Shown: positions 24,335 to 32,248 of the stretch, in pieces
How the letters are laid out: the number at the start of each line of letters is the position of its first letter
Position numbering within the stretch: the first letter of the stretch is position 1
The notes under the pieces: generated by a model
Database searches by the model: none
Told to the model about the DNA's origin: nothing
Seen by the model: the letters and a program-made list of their open reading frames with translations, nothing else
Assembly (NCBI GenBank): GCA_020635075.1
Contig: JACKAM010000002.1
Span: 558,001-622,000 of the forward strand
Direction: 5' to 3'
Length of the DNA stretch: 64,000 nt
DNA from: Pseudobdellovibrionaceae bacterium
GTDB taxonomy: Bacteria; Bdellovibrionota; Bdellovibrionia; Bdellovibrionales; UBA1609
Program-made: the position numbers and the translations under genes

Positions 24335-24649
24335 ATGATTCTCACCAATATCGAGATTGTCCCCGGACGAAACATTATTGAGCATTACGGTCTGGTCCAG
24401 GGAAACACCATCAGGGCCAAACATGTTGGCCGCGATTTCATGGCTGGCCTCAAAAACATATTCGGCGGCGAACTACGCGGCTACACCGAATTGCTCAGCG
24501 AGAGTAGACAAGAGGCCCTTTCTCGGATGATCGAACAGGCCACCGGGGTTGGCGCGGACGCCATCGTCAATATTCGCTTTTCAACATCATCCGTCGCCCA
24601 GGGGGCGGCGGAGATTCTGGTCTACGGTACGGCTGTCAAACTGGATTAG
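24335..24649 (+). CDS. YbjQ family heavy-metal-binding-domain protein (first copy)
   Basis: A 104-residue single-domain protein of the YbjQ/UPF0145 family. The pattern IEIVPGRNIIEHYGLVQG, RDFMAGLKNIFGGELRGYTELL, and GADAIVNIRFSTSSVA, with a C-terminal ILVYGTAV, covers the whole family. Members form ring-like oligomers; a role in metal binding has been proposed but is not established. The ATG follows GGAGAG. It lies three bases before a second family member, so both probably form one operon with the GNAT-nitrilase gene. Confidence 0.9.
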   Translation: MILTNIEIVPGRNIIEHYGLVQGNTIRAKHVGRDFMAGLKNIFGGELRGYTELLSESRQEALSRMIEQATGVGADAIVNIRFSTSSVAQGAAEILVYGTAVKLD

Positions 24650-24652
24650 TAA

Positions 24653-25132
24653 ATGGTTGAGCTCGTCGTCATTGCCACACTAGTTATTTTGGGCTTTGTC
24701 TTTGGACAGATATCCGAAAAGCGTCATTACCGGGAAATAGAAGAGCGTGAAAAGAATCTTCATCACATCCCCGTCGTTAGCGGTGAATGGAAGGAGCATA
24801 TTGACCCCGATGACGAAGGAGTCGCTGTTAGCGCCGGCACAGTGGTCGCCTCTGATTACTTTAAATCCTTTGTCAGCAATCTGCGCAATATCTTTGGGGG
24901 ACGCCTCAACGCCTACGAAACCTTGCTCGATCGTGGACGCCGTGAAGCCATACTAAGAGTCAAAGAGAAGGCGGTTCGCCTAGGTGCCCACAAAATCGTC
25001 AACTTGAGAGTCGAGACCTCGACGGTCAACTCAGCCGGGGCCCGCCGAGGTTCTATGCCATGTGTAGAGTTGTTTGCCTACGGTACCGCCCTCTACAAGA
25101 AGAAGCCCGCAACTGATGAAGTACGTTCCTAA
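24653..25132 (+). CDS. YbjQ-like protein with N-terminal membrane segment (second copy)
   Basis: 159 residues. A hydrophobic N-terminus (VELVVIATLVILGFVFG) is followed by a charged linker and then a YbjQ-type domain (about 60-150) with FKSFVSNLRNIFGGRLNAYE and GAHKIVNLRVETSTV. The domain resembles the neighbouring soluble copy, so the two may have arisen by duplication, with this one anchored in the membrane. The last bases overlap the start of the M48 peptidase gene (25116). Confidence 0.85.
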   Translation: MVELVVIATLVILGFVFGQISEKRHYREIEEREKNLHHIPVVSGEWKEHIDPDDEGVAVSAGTVVASDYFKSFVSNLRNIFGGRLNAYETLLDRGRREAILRVKEKAVRLGAHKIVNLRVETSTVNSAGARRGSMPCVELFAYGTALYKKKPATDEVRS

Positions 25133-26015
25133 GGAAATCGATCAAAACGTCAATCGTCCAAAGGAGCACCCCCTTGTGGATTTTGTTTGGCTTATTGTCG
25201 GCACAGCCGTGGGTATAGCCATTCTTGTGTTCTTGGCTGTTCAGCTTTCGTCTTCTGTCGCCGACCGGATTTCTATGGAGAAGGAAGTTGAGCTTGTCGA
25301 TAATCAGTTCGGCTGGAAAGGCAAGGAGGGAAATACTCCCCCGACAGCTGGCACTCAGGCCAAGAGTGAGGCGAAGGATCTTCAATTTGCCGACGAAAGG
25401 CGGCAGCTTCAATCACTGGTTGACCAATTGTGGTTACCCTTTTCACCTGAGGCCAGCCTACATTTGAGATCCTCTATTGACCCTGCTCCCTTTGAAAATG
25501 CCTATATGGGCTTGGGTGGACGCATGGCGGTCACAACTGGGCTGCTGGAAAATTCGGAATCTGAAAACGAACTGGGGTTTGTTATCTGTCATGAGATTGG
25601 CCACTTTGTTCATCGTGATGTCATCAGGGGACTCAGCACCCGGTTTATGCTGATGGCCGCCCTCAGCCTACTGGGACTGAGTGATAACAATTTGGGAGTT
25701 GTGAATCTTGGAGTTGATTCAAGCCTTCTCTCCTACTCCCGCGACCAGGAGTCAAAGGCTGATGAATTCGCCGTTAGCTGCGCCAGCCAGAAATATGGAC
25801 ATATTGAGGGCTTTGATACTTTCTTTGTCCGGGCCACCAAAAAGAACCCAAAGATATTGGACAACAAATTCTTTCAGTATATGAGCACTCATCCTATCAG
25901 TGAGGAGCGCATCAAGCACCTTCGAGACTATGCCAGTATAAAGGGAGTTTCCCCAGAGGGCCCTTTAACCCAACAGACCCTCTGGAAGAAAAAGGCACCG
26001 CAAGAAGCTCAATGA
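25116..26015 (+). CDS. M48 family metalloprotease
   Basis: About 299 residues from ATG 25116, overlapping the previous gene by 17 bases. One membrane segment lies at about 22-46 (DFVWLIVGTAVGIAILVFLAV). The protease core has the zinc motif HEIGH (His159, Glu160, His163) and the third ligand in QESKADEFAV, as in HtpX, Ste24 and BepA-like peptidases, with the C-terminal THPISEERIKHL. With a single N-terminal anchor the domain probably faces the periplasm. It overlaps the convergent gene at 26009 by seven bases, so there is no spacer. Confidence 0.9.
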   Translation: MKYVPKEIDQNVNRPKEHPLVDFVWLIVGTAVGIAILVFLAVQLSSSVADRISMEKEVELVDNQFGWKGKEGNTPPTAGTQAKSEAKDLQFADERRQLQSLVDQLWLPFSPEASLHLRSSIDPAPFENAYMGLGGRMAVTTGLLENSESENELGFVICHEIGHFVHRDVIRGLSTRFMLMAALSLLGLSDNNLGVVNLGVDSSLLSYSRDQESKADEFAVSCASQKYGHIEGFDTFFVRATKKNPKILDNKFFQYMSTHPISEERIKHLRDYASIKGVSPEGPLTQQTLWKKKAPQEAQ

Positions 26016-27250
26016 GCCTCACTCAGTGATTCGACGATTTCATCCGTCTCGTCATAAACGGCCATCAAGAAATCAGCAAATGCTGTGACGATTTCATTTT
26101 CGATGCTCTCCACTCGAAAGGGATTGAGAAGATTGATCTCATTATTGAAGTACTGCATGAGGGCCCGATAGCAATCTCCGTCCCTACGCTTGCCAACCAG
26201 CTTATCAATCTTTTTCACAATTTCCCTCTTGCTCGCGTCATCGTGGTAACGGAAGTAGTTGGAAATCATGGCCTGGAGACGCCGGCGATCCTTGCGGTTA
26301 ATGCCAAAACCGCTGCGGCCGCTTCCCGTCGGACTCAAAGCCCAGTGGTTTTTGATTGAAGCCTTTGTTAGCTCCCCCTCTAACATCATCAGCCCTGACT
26401 TGACGTTGAACAGAGACAAAAAGGTGGCCTCAGTCATATCGTTACCCCATGGAGCACTATAGGGGGAAAGCTTGCGCATCAGATGGCGACGCAACTCAGC
26501 CGTGTAGACCGTGATATAATCCGTCAACAGGGCCTCACCGTACTCATTGAAGGTGGGGTTCTGGTAGACCGACACATCTGTGTCAGTTAGGAATTCCAGA
26601 ATGGCCGTGTAAAACTGACGATAGTCATTTCGATACTTAAGAAACTTTTCCAACTCTCCCAAATACATCAGATGAGAAGCATCATTGGCATTGTGGTGAG
26701 GGGTGGCTCCATAACTGCGGCCAGAACGCACCTCAGGAGCGAAGTATCCGATATTGTAATAGTAATTGTCCTCATCAATTCGGATCAGAGTTCCTGCTCC
26801 TCCGGCAATTCCATAAAACTGGCCGAGGGCATATTTGTCCCCACGGATTTTCATCTTACTGAGCATTTTGCCAACTTGGTCGCTCACATTTTCTGGGGTG
26901 TAAGTTCCCAGCTCATCGAGAAGAGCTTCAGTGAACTTCTTCATCAGTTTTTTATCATAGCCAAAGCTTCGCAGGACCCGCTTACCATTCTTATCATCAA
27001 AGTTTGACACCGCATAGTCCACTTCATCCCAAGTTGGGAATTCGTACTCGGACTTGTAGTCTTCGTCAAAGTTCACGACGATACCGTCGTCTTGATCGAT
27101 CATGGTCTGAAGAAAGCTCTGTCCTGCATGGTCTCTAAGATCGATGTAATGCTCTGATTGAATCGCTGCCGGTGTGGCCCAGGATGAAAGTGCAAACAGC
27201 AGGGTCGACAGCACCGAAACGTGCCCAAATCGCTTAACAATGGCGTTCAT
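26009..27250 (-). CDS. Secreted protein of unknown function
   Basis: 413 residues with a signal peptide (VLSTLLFALSSWATP). The mature protein is rich in Asp, Lys and Tyr, mostly helical in appearance, with a Gly-rich motif YGIAGGAGTLIRIDEDNYYYN near residue 150-170 and a Ser/Gly-rich stretch ALSPTGSGRSGFGI near 310. Cys is nearly absent. It has no named family that I recognise. The gene is leftward and its 3' end overlaps the convergent M48 gene by seven bases; upstream is the hairpin at 27376-27415. Confidence 0.72.
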   Translation of the reverse strand: MNAIVKRFGHVSVLSTLLFALSSWATPAAIQSEHYIDLRDHAGQSFLQTMIDQDDGIVVNFDEDYKSEYEFPTWDEVDYAVSNFDDKNGKRVLRSFGYDKKLMKKFTEALLDELGTYTPENVSDQVGKMLSKMKIRGDKYALGQFYGIAGGAGTLIRIDEDNYYYNIGYFAPEVRSGRSYGATPHHNANDASHLMYLGELEKFLKYRNDYRQFYTAILEFLTDTDVSVYQNPTFNEYGEALLTDYITVYTAELRRHLMRKLSPYSAPWGNDMTEATFLSLFNVKSGLMMLEGELTKASIKNHWALSPTGSGRSGFGINRKDRRRLQAMISNYFRYHDDASKREIVKKIDKLVGKRRDGDCYRALMQYFNNEINLLNPFRVESIENEIVTAFADFLMAVYDETDEIVESLSEAH

Positions 27251-27375
27251 GAATCCCCCAAGATTTTATTGCTACGGGTTAGTTTTTCCCCGGTCTATTT
27301 GAGCACTTACCACTGGGAGTCATTGACCGTAACAAAATCTCTCAGGTTCCCCGGTCTTGAAATTTCTTCCCCCCT

Positions 27376-27415
27376 AAAAGGTACCTGGTACCTATAGGTA
27401 TTCCAGGTATCTTTT
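27376..27415. terminator. Long imperfect hairpin with GGTACC/GGTATC core
   Basis: AAAAGGTACCTGG (27376-27388) pairs with CCAGGTATCTTTT (27403-27415) with one mismatch, and TACCTATAGGTA between them is a palindrome of its own. It ends 11 bases before the stop of the leftward gene at 27427, whose transcript it would terminate. The left half is preceded by a C-run; the T-rich end on the minus strand follows the stem. Confidence 0.7.
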
Positions 27416-27426
27416 GGTGGCAAAGC

Positions 27427-28041
27427 CTAATAGATGGGCATCTTCAAGGATCTGACAAATTTTTGGTACTTTTCCTTGGGTAGGGTCTTGAAGTCTTTGG
27501 CACTCACAAAGCTATTGAACTTTCTTGCTTTCACCGAGTCCGTTTCGCCCAGAAAGAGAAAGTGCTCGTAGACAATCTCATGCAAAAGAAGTCCAGCCTG
27601 ATGCTCTTTGCTGAGCTTTTCCCAAAGGGATTTTGAAATATGAATGAGCCGTAATCCCCCCTCGTCCCGTTGTATAGCCAGCTGTTCCAACTTGCACCCC
27701 TTGGGGATTGTCAGCTCAAAGCTGTCCTTTACATCGCGGAAGTTTGCATTGTCTATAAACCGAAGGCGGCTCCCTATCTTTTCCAAAACCCTTCGGTACT
27801 GCTTATGGAGCTGAGGATTGTGTTGCTCAAGTCGGTCTACCGTCTTGCCGGCGATCTCAAAGTGATCCTTACCCTTTTCAAGCTGGATCTGGATTTTGTC
27901 ATTTGCCTTGGCTTCATAGTAGTCAAGAAGAAAGACCTTTTCTCCACAGACAATGGCATCTCCTCCATTGCCGACCTGATTGCCTGCTTGCGCTGGAAGT
28001 TGAGCCCCGAGAAGAAAAAGGATTAAGATGAGGCAATTCAT
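27427..28041 (-). CDS. Secreted protein with GNxGNGGDAxxC motif
   Basis: 204 residues. Its signal peptide ends in AQLPAQA, followed at once by GNQVGNGGDAIVC, a motif that I associate with a small family of exported proteins in Bdellovibrio-like bacteria. The rest is a mix of helices and strands; a second Cys lies in KGCKLEQL. A HEIVYEHFLF segment near residue 160 resembles part of a zinc-binding HExxxxH-type element but lacks the full zincin pattern. It overlaps the upstream lipoprotein gene by four bases, so it belongs to a TIGR02147 regulator operon. Confidence 0.72.
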   Translation of the reverse strand: MNCLILILFLLGAQLPAQAGNQVGNGGDAIVCGEKVFLLDYYEAKANDKIQIQLEKGKDHFEIAGKTVDRLEQHNPQLHKQYRRVLEKIGSRLRFIDNANFRDVKDSFELTIPKGCKLEQLAIQRDEGGLRLIHISKSLWEKLSKEHQAGLLLHEIVYEHFLFLGETDSVKARKFNSFVSAKDFKTLPKEKYQKFVRSLKMPIY

Positions 28042-28598
28042 TGCTGACCCCCGATGACGACTCGGTAAGTTTGTTGGCGGTCGTCCAAGTGTCTAACCAC
28101 AAAGGTGAAGCCTTTTATCGTTTCGGTTTTTGGAATCTGCAGGAGTATCCACTTTTGTGTTTGCAGATTGGAGGGAAGGCTCAAAGGTTCGTAGAGATGG
28201 TCCTCGTTTTTGTAGTTAGCCAACTCAGCCCTGAGAGAATCCAGCTCTGCAGTGGGGGCCTTGTCTTTGATCGCTTTTTCTTTCTTTAAATCAAAGTCGA
28301 GCTCCATAGATTTTCGCCAGGAGACAAGATCCTTTCCCAGAATGACCTGAAAGTTAGGGCTGCCTTCCACCTCAGTAACTTCAATTGATTTCACGCGTAG
28401 CCAGTTCTCGTTCAGGTTGCGAAAATAAACCTTGATCATACGATAATTCTCAATCGAAAGGCTGGAGATTCCCTCTGCTGTTATTTTTAGGTGACTCACA
28501 TCCTCACCAGATGTCTGTTGAGCCTCAGTTCCTCTCATGGATTTGACCGATGCACATCCGGAGATAAAGAGTACAAAAATGATGAGCAAGTACTTCAT
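28038..28598 (-). CDS. Lipoprotein of unknown function
   Basis: 186 residues with a lipoprotein signal (LLIIFVLFISGC, Cys at residue 15) and a mature part rich in Glu and Lys with a beta-strand repeat pattern (ITAEGISSLSIENYRMIKVYF near 35-55; FVVRHLDDRQQTYRVVIGG near the end). No family recognised. Start and stop overlap the neighbours by four bases on both sides (28038-28041, 28595-28598), so regulator, lipoprotein and secreted protein are translationally coupled. Confidence 0.75.
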   Translation of the reverse strand: MKYLLIIFVLFISGCASVKSMRGTEAQQTSGEDVSHLKITAEGISSLSIENYRMIKVYFRNLNENWLRVKSIEVTEVEGSPNFQVILGKDLVSWRKSMELDFDLKKEKAIKDKAPTAELDSLRAELANYKNEDHLYEPLSLPSNLQTQKWILLQIPKTETIKGFTFVVRHLDDRQQTYRVVIGGQQ

Positions 28599-29338
28599 TT
28601 TGATTCCTTTACGGTAAGCGGAAACAACTGAATGGAGAGCTGATAAACGTCATCAAGGGATCCTTCCTCAAGGAGATTGGCCATGTCATCCTTGTACTCC
28701 TGAGTGATCCGCTTGGCCTCTTCGAGATTGCTGGTGTTGACGGCCATGGTGATCGAGGTGAAGTGACGACGATCAACCGGAATGTGATCAATGCGGTTTT
28801 GAGCGAGCCCTAAGATGCCTTTGTGATATCTCCTAATTGAACTTGAAGGGATGTCAGATGTTGTATTGAGCGGATCGGCTACTTGGCGAAACCGCCCCTC
28901 AGATATCTGAATAATGCCCATGCGCTGCAAGCGGGCTATCGCCTCGTTGGCCTCGTCCACTTTGATGTTGAGCCGCTGTGCAATCCAGCGAGGATCAGCT
29001 TGGTTGTCATCTAGCTCTCCTAAACTCAGGATCGCATAGTGATGCCAATCGCTGATCAAGCGAAACTGGTCCTCGCGCAACACTGTTGTCTTTTGATTCT
29101 CTTGTTTTTTTCTCTTGATGGCTCTTAGGGCGCGTGACTGTTCTTTTGGAGTCAGGCCCAGCTTTTCCATAATCATATTTAGCCTCTTAAAGCTGACCCC
29201 GCGCTTGCCGGATATGATCTGAGAAAGGGTGGCCGGGGAGACCCCCAGATAGGCCGCAAAGGACCTTAAAGAGTAAGCCCGGTTGTTCTTCTGCCTTCTC
29301 TCAAGCTCGACTTTGAGAATCTTACCAATATCCTTCAT
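28595..29338 (-). CDS. TIGR02147 family transcriptional regulator (first copy)
   Basis: 247 residues. A helix-turn-helix at about 18-55 (YSLRSFAAYLGVSPATLSQI, then SGKRGVSFKRL) is joined to the family's C-terminal domain (about 85-245, DUF4423 type: ISDWHHYAILSLGEL, FTSITMAVNTSNLEEAKRI, and YQLSIQLFPLT). These regulators are common in Fibrobacter and Bdellovibrio-like bacteria but mostly uncharacterised. It heads an operon of two secreted proteins. Two palindromes with GTTTCA half-sites lie just upstream (29390-29426), likely its own operators, shared with the divergent lipoprotein gene at 29491. Confidence 0.88.
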   Translation of the reverse strand: MKDIGKILKVELERRQKNNRAYSLRSFAAYLGVSPATLSQIISGKRGVSFKRLNMIMEKLGLTPKEQSRALRAIKRKKQENQKTTVLREDQFRLISDWHHYAILSLGELDDNQADPRWIAQRLNIKVDEANEAIARLQRMGIIQISEGRFRQVADPLNTTSDIPSSSIRRYHKGILGLAQNRIDHIPVDRRHFTSITMAVNTSNLEEAKRITQEYKDDMANLLEEGSLDDVYQLSIQLFPLTVKESK

Positions 29339-29389
29339 GAACCTAAGATATTGTTATAGCGCTTATATTTCAAGTATTTTGCAAACATT

Positions 29390-29426
29390 GTTTCATATTT
29401 TGAAACACTATGTGAAACAGTGTTTC
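29390..29426. promoter_or_regulatory. Tandem GTTTCA palindromes between divergent genes
   Basis: GTTTCA-TATTT-TGAAAC (29390-29406) and GAAAC-AGT-GTTTC (29414-29426) have centres about 22 bases apart, two helical turns. They lie 52-88 bases upstream of the TIGR02147 start and 65-101 bases upstream of the lipoprotein start at 29491, in the spot expected for operators of both promoters. Confidence 0.65.
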
Positions 29427-29490
29427 GTTTTATCTGGAGCTTTACCCCCTCTTTCCGTTACTTTGAAGGAGGAAAACAAAGGAGTTTTAA

Positions 29491-30198
29491 ATGAAAAACC
29501 TAGTACTTTTGTGCCTGCTACTAACCACCGCTGCCTGCTCCAGCATCTCATCAAAGAATGACTACACCGCCGATGAGGCCTACCAAATGCGCCAGGAGCT
29601 CAATGCGGATTTCTTCAAGTCGGGCGAGGAAAACCTCAGCCAGGATCAAATCAACAACCTACTTTCCAAAAAGGTGAGCTTTGATCGCCCACTGAAGGTG
29701 GCGGTGGTGAAACTCAACCATCTTGTCTCACAGAGCTATAGCTTTAGAAATCCGCACACCGGTTCTATGACCCCGGTGGCCACTAAAAAGAATTCTCAGA
29801 TTTTCAAACTGATGCTGGAAAAGTCCTCCCGAATTAAGGATATCTCGGTCGTGCCTCAATTCATGATGCCCCGGTCTCCGGAGCTAAGAAGCCTAAGAGA
29901 TGTCGCTGCCATCATGCAGGCTGATCTGTTGATGATTATCTATACTAAAACTGATTCAGATTATGACTTTTCATTGATCGGCAAGAATGAAGCCAAGGCG
30001 GTTGCCACCCTTGAATCTATCGTGGTTGACGTCAAAACAGGTGTCATCCCATTTACATCAATTGCGACAGGTGTCGCTCACCTGAAGAAAGAATCCGAAG
30101 ACTTCAGCAATGAGGAGTTTCGAGTGAGAACTGTATTGGCTGCCGAAGATCATGCCCTCAATCAGCTTTCGGAAGACATGGCCGCCTACTTCAAGTAG
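29491..30198 (+). CDS. Lipoprotein of unknown function
   Basis: 235 residues with a lipoprotein signal (VLLCLLLTTAAC, Cys at residue 16). The mature protein contains a segment (VAVVKLNHLVSQSYSFRNP, then RIKDISVVPQFMM) and a region QADLLMIIYTKTDSDYDFS that resemble envelope lipoproteins of unknown fold. The start follows GGAGG by some distance. It is divergent from the TIGR02147 operon across the tandem palindromes, so the regulator may control it. A terminator follows at 30255-30279. Confidence 0.78.
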   Translation: MKNLVLLCLLLTTAACSSISSKNDYTADEAYQMRQELNADFFKSGEENLSQDQINNLLSKKVSFDRPLKVAVVKLNHLVSQSYSFRNPHTGSMTPVATKKNSQIFKLMLEKSSRIKDISVVPQFMMPRSPELRSLRDVAAIMQADLLMIIYTKTDSDYDFSLIGKNEAKAVATLESIVVDVKTGVIPFTSIATGVAHLKKESEDFSNEEFRVRTVLAAEDHALNQLSEDMAAYFK

Positions 30199-30254
30199 TC
30201 CCTCCACAGAATCAAATTGGCTCCGGGTCTCTTTGGTTGCAGCAGCGCAATACA

Positions 30255-30279
30255 AAAAGATACCCGTGCGGTACCTTTT
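30255..30279. terminator. Bidirectional hairpin terminator with GGTACC core
   Basis: AAAAGATACC (30255-30264) pairs with GGTACCTTTT (30270-30279) around a CGTGC loop with one mismatch, with A-run and T-run ends on both sides. It lies between the lipoprotein stop (30198) and the convergent gene stop (30287) and would end both transcripts. Its stem resembles that of the hairpin at 27376-27415. Confidence 0.82.
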
Positions 30280-30286
30280 GAGGTAG

Positions 30287-30973
30287 TTAGAAATCGTCCT
30301 CTAGCTTTCGGGACTTCTGAGACTTTTCCACTGTGGGGCCTCCGGATTTTAGGCGGTCCTCAAATTCCTGAGCCAAGTGGGGATACTGCTGACGAAACCC
30401 ATCAATGATCTTCTCCACCGGGACGTCGTCGAAGTCCCCATGGTACCGAAGGTATTCCATGTGTTTCTGCCCATCGGCGGTGTACTCCTGAAACATGGAG
30501 TCCTCTCGCCCATCAAATTCCAAGGGCTGAACGCCGACCTTTTCGCACAAACTCTTGTCAAAGGCAGGAGTGGCAATAACCCATTTGTTGTCTAAATAGA
30601 GCTCCGTGTACCCATGCCAGGCAAAAACATCAGATCGTAACCAAGCGATGAGCTTCTCACTGGCAATATGGTTTTTGACGTCAGCCAGACCAATGCGAGA
30701 AGGAATATGCCAATACCTAGCGACAGCTGCCAAAAGACCTGCCTTAGGAATGCAATAACTCTTCCCTACCTCAAGGGCATAGCTGGCCTTAAAGGTTTCT
30801 GGCGCAAACGAAAACACGTAAGGGTTGTAGGGAATTTCATCTCTCACCGCCAAGTAAAGGCGCTGAGCCAAGTCAAACTCATCGACAGCACCCTCTCCCC
30901 GCTCCTGGGCAAACTCAGACACAAGGGGGTGGTCGAAATCAAAATAGACTGTAGGCTTTAGATACCGATCCAT
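30287..30973 (-). CDS. Transglutaminase-like domain protein
   Basis: 228 residues without a signal peptide. The cysteine-protease-like triad is visible: Cys in KSYCIPKAGLLAAVARYWHIPSRIG, His in AWHGYTELYLDNKWV and Asp in ATPAFDKS. This is the transglutaminase-like fold, used as an amidase, peptidase or crosslinker. The N-terminal part (PTVYFDFDHPLV) is the family's leading strand. It follows the SGNH-like gene with a gap of three bases and is likely co-transcribed from that promoter. The substrate is unknown. Confidence 0.82.
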   Translation of the reverse strand: MDRYLKPTVYFDFDHPLVSEFAQERGEGAVDEFDLAQRLYLAVRDEIPYNPYVFSFAPETFKASYALEVGKSYCIPKAGLLAAVARYWHIPSRIGLADVKNHIASEKLIAWLRSDVFAWHGYTELYLDNKWVIATPAFDKSLCEKVGVQPLEFDGREDSMFQEYTADGQKHMEYLRYHGDFDDVPVEKIIDGFRQQYPHLAQEFEDRLKSGGPTVEKSQKSRKLEDDF

Positions 30974-30976
30974 GAC

Positions 30977-32185
30977 CTATTTTCCCGATACCTTGTGTTT
31001 TCTTTCCCAACCCCATTTCTTTTCAATAGCCCGCCCTAAATCCTCGACAAAGATCTCTAGTCCCGAGGTCCGATTAGATTCAGAGGGAGCTCTGTCAAAA
31101 TGGATGGAATCCCTATATATTGTTCCCTGTTCATTTTCAAATACACGTAAGGAGCTGTAAACAGCGAGCCCTTCATCTCCCAAGGCCAACAGATCTTCAA
31201 CCACCTTAAGGTAGACATAACTGCTGCTATATCTATCGACCATCGATTTTTCCTCCTCTGTAAGGCTTTTATACAAAGCCGGCGTAGGCTGAAGCACAGT
31301 CAAAAACTTCTTGCCCGCACTGGAAGCAGCATGGTGAATCTGCCTCACGATGGACTTGTACTCATCCAAGACTCTCGTGCTATGAGACTCTCCATTCAGC
31401 TCGTCGGGCTGCGGAGAAAGAATACCCATTGGATTGGGAGTGTCTATTGCAGACATACCGGTTTCATACCTTTTAACCAAAACATCGGTCAAAACCGAGA
31501 CCACCAAACTAACAAATTGAGAGTGTCGGACCGGGCTGGCCTTAAGATTCTCATTGAAGGAGACTAGTGTCCGAGTGAGAAAATACCACACCGGCGACTT
31601 CTCCAATGAGTATAGATAGGCGTAGAATTGAATTGTCGGAGCCCAAAGGCTTTCACCACTCATAACCAAGTAGTGCTCATTAAAACCCTCAATACTTAAA
31701 ACTGCGTCAACTAGGGGCAGCGCACGAAAGGCCACGATGGACTGAGCCGGTTGTCGATTCCCGGCGACGGCTCCGTTTATCACCCTAAACCTCTCTCGGC
31801 CATCAGGAGGTACATAGGCCTCGTTGAGGAATCTCTCTAAGCTGAACTGATTCTCCGGATATGGATAGGCAACCTCCTCAGCAACTGACCCTCCGGTAAC
31901 CAGAACCGTAAAGAATTTTGAATCATAAGTCCGGGGAATTCTTGCGCCAAAAAACCCTTCCGTATTTGGACCCACACCATCAAGACACCAGTCCCTAGGG
32001 CGCCGTACATGAGAAAAGTACGGATGAGGGTACCAGACCAATCCCTCATGGCAGTTGATTGACACCCGCGAAGAGCCACTCTCATTGACAATGGGACCCG
32101 TCAGCCTCACCACAAGTTCTGAGACTGCAAGTCCAACGAGTAGCCCTCCCAGAACCAAGGCTGATTTAAACAGGCTCCTTTTCAT
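30977..32185 (-). CDS. SGNH/GDSL-like hydrolase with N-terminal membrane anchor
   Basis: About 402 residues from ATG 32185 (the 32203 start adds six unsupported residues). One N-terminal membrane segment (ALVLGGLLVGLAVSELVV) precedes a domain with VLVTGGSVAEEVA in place of the usual GDSL block I, an Asn-containing region and a C-terminal YRDSIHFDR block with Asp and His of the catalytic triad. The family acts on acyl, acetyl or sugar esters. The N-terminal helix would put the domain in the periplasm. Co-transcribed with the transglutaminase-like gene (three-base gap), so a role in envelope modification is possible. Confidence 0.72.
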   Translation of the reverse strand: MKRSLFKSALVLGGLLVGLAVSELVVRLTGPIVNESGSSRVSINCHEGLVWYPHPYFSHVRRPRDWCLDGVGPNTEGFFGARIPRTYDSKFFTVLVTGGSVAEEVAYPYPENQFSLERFLNEAYVPPDGRERFRVINGAVAGNRQPAQSIVAFRALPLVDAVLSIEGFNEHYLVMSGESLWAPTIQFYAYLYSLEKSPVWYFLTRTLVSFNENLKASPVRHSQFVSLVVSVLTDVLVKRYETGMSAIDTPNPMGILSPQPDELNGESHSTRVLDEYKSIVRQIHHAASSAGKKFLTVLQPTPALYKSLTEEEKSMVDRYSSSYVYLKVVEDLLALGDEGLAVYSSLRVFENEQGTIYRDSIHFDRAPSESNRTSGLEIFVEDLGRAIEKKWGWERKHKVSGK

Positions 32186-32248
32186 CACCACCAATTCTAG
32201 CACAAGACGACAAGATGTTTACTCTTCTGCGACGACTCAAATGATGCT

